NCBI GenBank assembly: GCA_033964015.1
Contig: CM066920.1
Coordinates: forward strand, 11,189,912-11,253,911
Length of the DNA stretch: 64,000 nt
Source of the DNA: Scolanthus callimorphus
Taxonomy: Eukaryota; Cnidaria; Anthozoa; Actiniaria; Edwardsiidae
Direction: 5' to 3'
In this document: positions 1 to 9,600 of the stretch, piece by piece
How the letters are laid out: each line of letters opens with the position of its first letter
How positions within the stretch are numbered: position 1 is the stretch's first letter
Notes under the pieces: generated by a model
What the model saw: only the letters and a program-made list of their open reading frames with translations
Databases searched by the model: none
What the model was told of the DNA's origin: nothing
Program-made: the position numbers and the translations under genes

Positions 1-578
1 ACACGAGTGAAAGTACAATTACATAAAACCGAACTAAAAAATCTTTACTAAAAATCTCCTACTGAGAAGAATGCGCATTTCTTTCTTTCCGTGAAGTATC
101 GTGCTCACTGCCTCCCTATGAGAGCAGTTTATTTTGTATTGGACTTTTAACGATGTCGTGATTGTTCGGCCTGGAGTAATGAGACCTCTTCGGTCAACAA
201 CATGGAGCAGAAATCCTTAGAAACGTTGCAAACTCGACGAGTGTGACTACGACCGATATTGCTCGAGGGCTCATAAATTGGTTATATTTTGCATACCAAA
301 AGATCACATTTCGACCAGATTTAGATCGCGACCGACAAGAATTTGTTAATCAACTTATTTGGCGCAGTAGTAAAGCATTTAGAAGTTGGAGTGATAAAAT
401 TAACGTGTTGTTGTTTTGATGACTTGGAGTGCAAACATTAGCAGTTAATCGAGACAAAGGATGGACAAAGGATAGAAGACAGAAAGCAAGAGTGGAAATA
501 ATTTACTCACAAGCAAGACTGGACACAAGCTTTTATTTATCTCAGTAGTCGTTGACCTTGTTTAAAAGCTTGTCTATT
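1..578. other. 5' flank of the RhoGEF gene, no coding exon seen
   Basis: AT-rich sequence upstream of the first candidate exon of the RhoGEF gene. I see no conserved coding segment, no clear inverted repeat and no convincing TATA box. It probably holds promoter or 5' untranslated sequence, or lies within a first intron if the true first exon is outside the window. Confidence 0.3.
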
Positions 579-683
579 ATGAGCCGGTCTATTCTAAGAC
601 GGCGAACGTTTCATACGAACAAAGCCAGTATCTTTGATCCTGCTTCAGTGATGGCTCCAGTTTTAAAAGCTTCACTGGAAAAG
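579..683 (+). CDS. Candidate first coding exon of the RhoGEF
   Basis: An ATG at 579 opens 35 codons rich in Arg and Ser, ending at AAG|GTTTCT in phase 0, which fits the phase-0 start of the exon at 812. The donor is weak and the peptide has no recognisable similarity to NET1 or ARHGEF3. The real N-terminus could instead come from an exon further upstream. A longer open frame from 552 starts with TTG and runs past this donor, and I do not favour it. Confidence 0.35.
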
Positions 684-3600
684 GTTTCTACATTGTTTAC
701 GGACGCTCTTTATTCTAGAACTTACAGTCTGTTTTGGTTTTACATCTTTCTGAAGTTATTGTATAATAATTGTGTTCACATGGTCAGTAACATCTAGGCT
801 TTCGTTCTCAGGAACCAAAGAAGAAAAAAGCCTTCAAGTTGTCTAGCCAAACTGAAATGAGTTCCACGGTCGAAGAACGAACTCCAGTCCCTCAGTCACC
901 CTCACAACGGAAAAAAGTTGGCGGTAACATTGTTCAAGTAAGTGTGGAAAATGCCAGCGGAAACTGACAGTGTCTGAATGCTTGTGGTCTAAAATATTCC
1001 TTCGCGTTTGCGAAGAAGAATTATCTCGTGCTTTTATGGTTCTTTTATTAAGAGAACATTAGGCAGTAGATGTTGATGGAGCAACCTTAGTTCCAAACTG
1101 CGTCTTTTTATTAAGGCAAATTGTTCTTGTATTGCCTATCGTCTGACAGATCACGCTACATGGTGTCGGCACGCGATTTCGAGGGCAATCCGATTTCAAA
1201 TTGTCAAAACTACCAAAATTGCACTGTATTTATCATTTCAGTAAAATATTCGAAGGAGTGAATATGCTTAAAAACAAAAATCAAGCCAGACAGACAGTTC
1301 ATGCATTTTATATGTCTTTCACAATAAATAAAATATTTCGAAAGCAACTCGGTTATAAATGTGCGGTTTTCGTTTATAATTTTTAGCAAAGTTTACAATT
1401 GTGGCCTCTTTCCTGTTTCTAGAATTTGAATAACTCCATCTAGGAAGGGTTCTTATATTGTTTTCATTACTTTATGCGCAAACCACTGTTCTTTTCGTTT
1501 TAGTTAGACGAGCGCGAGTTTACCCTCGGGGCAAACTACTTACACTGTCTTTTGCTAAAGTTATCTGCATACATATCTGCTTGTAATTGATCCAGCTGGC
1601 AAAAACTTTCTTCCTTTATTCTCTCTATTAGTAATTATTGTCAGCTAGTTTAGATAGCTAGAAAATAAGAATAAGCTTAGATTTGAAGCACTGTCGGCCT
1701 GAACTAATTTCAAGCAGCTTTTTGTCGAGCTGGCAACATTTCAAACGGTGCTTGAAATGAGGCTCTCTGGAGCCTCACTTTTGAATTTGAGTCTTTCAGG
1801 AATTGAGAATCTGCGTCCAAAAAGAGTCTTGTAAATAAATGGGTAGGACAAGTTTAGCTTCAGAAAAACAATTTCCTCTTTCTCTGCGATGTTGATCTCG
1901 AGACCTTGACTTTTCCACAAACTCACCGATGGTCTCTACATGCGCGGTTAAGATCCTCCGTTATATTTTGAACGTAAAAGCATTCCTAACTATTTTAGGT
2001 CCCCCTTATCGCACGTTTCCGCCACGCGTTCTATTGTACCGGATGACGAGAGCCATTAAAGTTATCCCCCACCAGATAAAAGAGACAATCCATGTTATTA
2101 GAAATCTATTTAGTTCCTTTTTCGAGAAGTCTTGCGTTAGTGGTTTTCCTTTTAATATTGTATAGACAATGGAGAAAGCAACAATGTTTTTGCTACGATA
2201 AATGTTTATAGAAAGCAAATGAACGGACTTCCTTTCAGTATATTTTCTATTTAGAGGCAACGAAGCCGTTTCTAAGTTACCAATAAGTTCGATGCCTGTA
2301 AGGCCCGGATTTAGCTTTTTTTTATAAACATAAATTTATTTTGAATAGTTGATTCAAATGCCCGCTGATAATTTCCAATGGAGATACCAAATGCGAGTTG
2401 TAACTATCCCTAGACGTTCGCAAGTGCTTCATCGTTGCGCGGTTTGAAGCCAGTCTTAAATTACCCAAGAAATTTGTCATATTTCTGTCCACTTGTGAAA
2501 CAGCGACTGAAGATGTCTGGCTCATGATCTGCCATGATTTTCATCGCGGCTAGGTGTTCTAATTGTTTACCTTTAAGGCCTGTTTACACTTTTTTGTCGC
2601 GCGAGTCGCGGCGATTTTTCTCGTACGTACACGTCAACTCAAAATCACTAATGTAAACTAGGTGCAACTCGAGGTGCAAGTGCAAACCGGTTTAAACACT
2701 GTACGATTTCCGCCAACTCTGTCGTATGCGACATGCTCGCGTCATGTCTACGACATTACTCGGCTCTGACCTACCAACGCACGACTTTGACGCGTACATC
2801 GCACGGCAAAATCGATGAAATTACGTGACCTCGTACCATATTTGGCTAAAACATGAAAGGTTGAACAAGAGTGTATTTGGAGATAGAAAAAATCGGCTAC
2901 TGATGTTTCCCTCTTATTGTCACCCAATTCAGATCATGTAATGATTCGTTTGGGAGGTTACCATTGTTCATTTTGTACATACTTGCATGCGCTCTGTCGT
3001 GTGGGAGAAATTGTACAATTGTAACCACCCAAGGGAATCATCACATGATCTAAATTGGGTGGCAACAAGATGTAAACACCGTTAGCTGATTTCGACTACC
3101 GAGCAATTGGGTGGACAAAAATGTTGTACCAGTAATATTAGAGATCTTCAAATTCTGTTTGCATTTACTAGAAGCTATAGATGTCACTCATTAACTTTAG
3201 TAACACCAAAAACAATTCCCATTGGAGCCTGTAAAACTAAATTTCGAAGTTGAAACAAATAGTGTAAACACAGCAAAACATTTCTTGTCAATTACAGACA
3301 ACTACCATTTCCCAGTGTTTTGTAAGAACTCCAAAATTCGGTTTCGGTGTTTGGTGTGATTAGAAAATGGCTTCTTTTCACAAGATATTGAAAACTGCCC
3401 CACAGACGTTTTTAATGCAGTGCAGTTGATCTTGGTACATACTAGAACTGCTAGTGGATTCCGTCTCCTCACTTTCCCATTGCAGAAAACCGTCATCTCA
3501 CGTATCCCATTGCTCAATTTTTTCCCGATCCAAAGTAATTGAAAACAAAATTCTGAAAAGGGTCCCTCATGTCTTCATTCGTCCTGTTAAATTTTGATGT

Positions 3601-6600
3601 TGTCTTATTCGTTGCTCAACAGCGCTCATTTAGTTTACGAGTTGGGTCTGCCAAGGACGAAGACTTTGCCAAGAAGTACCGCATCCTTCCTACACCAGTC
3701 AAAAAACGGCCTAGCAAGTAAGTTTTTTTTAGCACCGACAAATAGAGGGTTTGCACCATCACGTGACCCCCATAGCAACGGTAACTATGCCGCCATGACA
3801 CCTGGCATATGAAGTATTCCAATATGGCATTTTAAGTAGAGCGGATTTCGTATGACTGTGAAAAGCGCCGCGACACGACGCGGTATTGTCGCGGTCGCGG
3901 CACGGAACCTGGCTTGCTGTTCGCTTGCTGTAGGTACGGAACCTGACGCCGCTGCAGACGTAGTCGCGGCACGGTCTAACGGTGGCGGCGCGGCACAACT
4001 TCGTCGCGGCACTTTTCACAGTCATACGAAATCTGCTCTATAGGTAAGGTTACGTAACGCATTCCCGGGTGCATCTCGCAGGACAAAGGAAGCCTATCAC
4101 GCAACTGCGCAGCTGTTCTGCGCATCTCTCAAATAGGAGAAGTATCGTCCCGTGACGATGGCCAGCGAAGGCTCCAAGCCTCGAAAACAAATAGTATATA
4201 ATCTCGATATTTCTCGATCCATCGGACAATGTTTTTTAGCTTTGCATATTCTTAGTTACCTGATAGGATGGTCTAATGAGTTTTACTGACGAATCAATGA
4301 TCGCTCCTGGAGCATGCGCGTGTCGTGACATTCTCTCTTTACACTTACATTTTTTGTCGCGCGAGTCGCGGCGATCTTTCTCCCACGTACGCGTCAACTC
4401 AAAATCACGAATGTAAACTAGGTGGAATCCGCGATTTTTGTAGCGTGATGTCGCGGAGATTTCAAACATGTTCGAAACTCTTTCCAACTTGATCCGATTC
4501 GAAGAAAAGAGAGCACAGAATTCGTACCGGATTTGCATCTCGTTTACACTACAGAGTTGGAATTGCAACTCGCGCGAGAAAAATCGCCGCGACAAATGCA
4601 ACAAAAATCACAAGTATAAACCGGCCTTTAAACTCCTCAATGGCAATTTACACCAAGGCGGAACACTAGACATTATAAAACAGCGCTAATTTTTAGTGGT
4701 GCATTTCCATTGGTCGAGAGTGATCACTTGACATTGATAGTGTCCGCTTTTAAGTCGACTAGTAACAATCGGTTTCTGTGTCGCTCAAAATTTATAGCCT
4801 TGTACGATAAAAGCAATAGGGCTTTTTTGTGTCTATATGTAGAATAGATTTCCTCGCCAATTTGATGTTCAAACTTCATATAAATATTTGTCGTGAACAT
4901 GAAGTTTCCTCGGATAATTATCCCACGATAGTACCTTCGACGTAAGGACCTATTGTTTAAATTATAGCGCGTGACCTATCGTTTTCTACTTCAATTTCAT
5001 GTCAACAGTCCTGGAGGGATACTGTTTCTAAAGGGCACGTACAAAAACTGTCACCGATACAGCTTAGAAGACAAGAGGTAAGTTGGGGCTTAACGAGGAC
5101 ACACACATGTAATACGCAACATCCTGTCTTGCGTGTATCCCGTAGTGACAAAACTAAGTACATCGAACTCATGTGTCTCGGTCACACAATTTGCTGCGCG
5201 CGACAATGTTTCACGCGCGTCTAAACCGGGAAACATGAAGGAAACATGTTTCCGGATGCAACGTTGCGCGCTACAAGTGTCAACTAGTTTAAGGAAAGTA
5301 TGCATTGTAGGGAGGTGTTTCACGTCTCTCGGGTGAAACAATAAACCGAGGTCCCGTCTGGTTGAACTTCTGACGAGCTTCCAGTGGACATAAAAGACCA
5401 ACTGGTCATGTGATACGATCCACAGTGCTTGGCCCGAACATCCAGGGGCGAAATAACCGCTCGCGCTTGTAAACTGCGTCGGCTACTCCAATATATGCAG
5501 TCTGCCCATTACCGCAACCCACATTTATGTATTATTTTTAATTTATCTGACCTATGTCAAATCAAACCTGCTTTGGTATGCAATTATATTCTCCTTTTTC
5601 ACCACAATTAATATAAAGAAAAGACAAAATTCGATTCCCAGATGACATAAAACTGAATCCCTCTTTAAGCTACAGGCGTTCGAAATTAAACCAATGCAAG
5701 TGCTGGACTAAGAGAAAACGTATTTGATGTTTTTTCCATGTTGCTTGCAGGCGATATATGAATTATCATCCGGAGAAGAGGGGGTGGTGTCAGATCTGAA
5801 AATGATGAAAGAGGTGAGAAGTCAGCCCGGGTTCGCCACCACTTTATTCAGTGGCTAATTGGCTTTCATTTTTTCAAGTAAACATTACGTACTTACATTT
5901 CCACTTTTCTAGGTGTATTACAAGCCGATGTACAAATTGAGGATGATGACTGAGTACGAATTCCAGACGATATTTGGCTGCATAGAAACACTTTTAGAAA
6001 TTCACACAGGTAAACAAGAACTACTAGAAGAGTGGCCAACATACCACTTCATAGTACCTCCTATTTGGTGATTGAATTCTTGTGAAGCAGGGTTCCCACG
6101 AGTGCATGCAGTTTAGAATTTTCCTTTGATCGATCATTTATTTTCTTAAAACCAGAATTTAACCTGAAATGGGAAAACTTAATAATAGTATAACTTAAAC
6201 AGTCGTCAACACGTGCAAGCAAAATAGAGTGGATTTCAGAACGTGTCGTGAGTAATCCGCACTCACTTTACGTTTACTCCTGTACGTTTTGTTGAGAATC
6301 GTTTAGCTTTCGACTCTCATCTGTAATCAGCTCTATATATAATGAGATTGTCCCACCATCGTAAAGGGCTGAAGGATGTTAAAAAAATAGAGCAGATAAC
6401 TGTGAAAAGTGCGCGACAAAGTTGTGCCTTGCCGCGACAGGGACCGTGCTGCGACTACGCGATTTCATTCCGTATGTACAGCAGGCCAGGTTCCGTGCCG
6501 CGTGGCTGCACTTTTCACAGCCATTCGAAATCCGCTCTAAAGCATCTCTCCTAATCTAAAGACTTACGACCCCCCCTCCCCTATACGTCAATCTTATATT

Positions 6601-9600
6601 TCAGATATTATTGAAAAGCTGAAGACGGCTAAATCATCAGACGGCACGATGGACAATATAGGAGAAATCATGTTAGAATGGGTAGGTGAGATTGAACATG
6701 ATTGTTGCGAAATAACAACATTCAAGCGTATCATCCATGTCCCTGGCGTTCTGGGCGGGTATCCTGTGGTTAGGTTGTGACGTCACAGGGGAACCTCTGG
6801 CAGACTCGAGCGCCCGCGCACATCCAGCGGTTTACTTTATCACTGTATACAAGGAACGCCTGGGACCAGGCTGAGCGTATCAGCTTCCCGGCATTCTGGG
6901 CGGTTTCCTGTGGTTAGGTTTTGACGTCACAGGGGAACCTCTGGCAGACTCGAGCGCCCGAGCACATCCAGCGGTTTACTTTCTCACTGCATACAAAGAA
7001 CGCGTGGGACCAGGCTGCAGGCTTATGTTTGCCTTCTGTTTGTACGCGCACAAAAGACAGATATTACTGTATGTCTCTTGCGTAGTCACAGTCTTACATC
7101 CTGACGCTTGTTTTCTTCACTAGTTTCCTAGGTTAAGTTGTTACGTGAAGTACTGCGCCAACCAGTTTGCGGCGAAGGCCATGCTTGATGAGAAGATAAA
7201 GAATGACGACAATGTGAAAGATTTTTTACAGGTACACCGAAACACGTCAGCTGTTGTGACGATTAGCTACCTCCAACCCGGGTCCAAGTTAAATAATCCA
7301 ACCACTTCTAACTTCACGACGTGTATTTTTTTACAGAGATGTCAAGCTTCACCATTCAGTCGGAAACTTGACCTTTGGAGTTTTTTAGGTAAGAAATCTT
7401 CATTCTTTTTTTATGTCAAGAGTTTAATGCCCATACTCAACTGTCATCCATTGCGGTCGCGGTTGATTTTTCGAATGTGCTTTCCTCAGCAGTTGTACCA
7501 TATTCGTGTCCATAGGATCGCGCAAAGCAATAATCACCTTTCGAAAGATTTGTTGTGATACGACAACCGTAGACGTGTAGTTCTCGAACTCAGTAATAAT
7601 TCATGAAGCTTAAATAAAGAAAATCATAACCGTGGAGAAGTTTGGATACGCGATCTTAATTTGCATAGATTTTTTACATTTTAGTCCTTCTTTTTCTCGA
7701 CAGTAAATGAATCGTTTGAGAAGCTATATCAAAAACGGTTTTTCATCAAGATTTCCAGACACCTCGAAGTCGGTTAAAAAAACTTGGCTTTGCTTCATCC
7801 CACTCATCCCAGTTTGACTTTGATAACTTACAGATTCTCCTCGCAGCAGACTTGTAAAATATCCACTGATGATCAAAAGTATCATGAAATTGGTAAGTAC
7901 AACATCCGAGGTATTCGGTGGCGTATTCGATCAAACGTAAAATAATTGTAAATGTTAACGGACGACTCCCAAAACTTGCTGCTCGTAAGCAGAATTACTC
8001 GGATAGGACGGCGCCACTGGCAGCCAAACGGCCATAAGCACAGACACTGAGTGTGGTCACTGCCAGAGGGTTTTTTGCGTCCTAAACGGATTTTTGACGT
8101 ACCCCTGAAACTAACTGGGTAGGGTAGTGAAAGCGAGATGGGCCCGGGTTTGTCTCATCCAAAAGATGTGAAACACAGTAAGACAGTCCGGGGGAGCGGC
8201 GCAACGCTGAACCAACCATGCTTCTTTTTTCCCTAACGTAAGTTCGATCAAACTAGCTGTACTGAATCAACTGTGCTTGTTCTTAGTAAATTATATAATT
8301 CCATTTTTCCTAATTGGTATATGGTCTTTCAACAGACACCGCGGGATCATCCAGATCGTAGTCTTTTGGAGAATGCGGTAAGAACTGATCTTCTCATAAC
8401 GTTAAGTAAAGACATATTTTGAAAACGTGTTCGTCGATAGGGGTTTTGGAAAAGGAAAAGCCCTTTCATAATAACTAACATAATGCAGATATTTAAAAAA
8501 AATTTGCACTTAATAATTAACAATTATTGGATGAGGCCTAATGAGGCCTTGCTTGGCGATAATGAGGCCTTGCTTGGCGAAACGGTTTTTGAACTTTAGC
8601 TTACATTTATTGGTATTTTCCTCTCCGTATTCAATTCAAATAACCATAGTTGAGGTTTAGATATCCTGAGCAATGATCTCGGCAAAAATCATAACAGATT
8701 CAACGAGAATATTGGCAAAATTGGCTTTCGCTTTCGAAATGAAAACCAACATGGCTGCCAAACCTATTGGCGTGCGTTATGACGTCATTAGAGTGCATCA
8801 ATCCTAATGTCTGTAGTATGCACTGCGCGCCAACACGTTTTCGCTGCGTACTCTTAGCTTATCACAATCGAGATAGTGGCATGGCTGGATAATAATAAAG
8901 GTTGTAGAGTGTTTGGAAATAGTGCGACATGTTTTCGTCTATACAGATTCGATGCGTAGAGGACATTATTGAGCAAGTTGACGAAAAGACGGGAGAAGCA
9001 AAGGTAAGCCGTTCAAGTTTTGAAAAAAAAAACGCCTTTGTTTACGTATGGAAAATAGGAAATGATTGTCTCTGATTGGCCTATGTGTAGTATTTGTAGG
9101 ATAATTGCAGATATGTTTTTTTCTTTTGCAGTGTCAGTATGTTCTCAGTAGAATAGTGTTCCTCTACGACAGCCAGGTCAGTATTTGATGATATGTACCC
9201 GTCTATATCTGTTTTGATGATATGTACCCGTCTATATCCGTTTTTTTTGCGGAGCCAACACGTAACTTTTGCTATTGTCCGAGCTTATACTTTTCTAAGA
9301 TTGAATCAAGCGCACCGTTTTGCTTTTCTGCATTTTAGATGTGCCCGGATTTGTTTAAATCGAAAAAGCTCCTCTGTAGCGGAATTCTAAAGAACAAACA
9401 CGGCACGGTGAGTATGAAGTGGGATTCCTGTGTGTTTCATACTCGGATGGTGCTGGATCCTCTAGAATGCTAGCAGCCCCTACTTTGGTGCGTCCCCAGA
9501 AAAGCGCGAAGAGCTCCCGCCCGCTCCTCTGGCGTTCGTCGGAGACTCTTCGTGCTTCTCTTGGGGACGCGCCAAAGTATGGGCTGCTAGCAGTCTATGG

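Noticed and set aside
552..797. 81-codon open frame at the 5' end of the RhoGEF gene
   Set aside because: It begins at TTG and runs through a usable donor. Only the ATG-to-donor part (579-683) is kept, as an uncertain exon.
3785..4043. Arg/Ala-rich open frames on both strands near 3.9 kb
   Set aside because: All lie inside the GC-rich inverted-repeat MITE at 3837-4042.
7145..7558. 137-codon open frame across the RhoGEF exons at 7124 and 7337
   Set aside because: It reads through an intron between two true DH exons. The exon parts are annotated instead.
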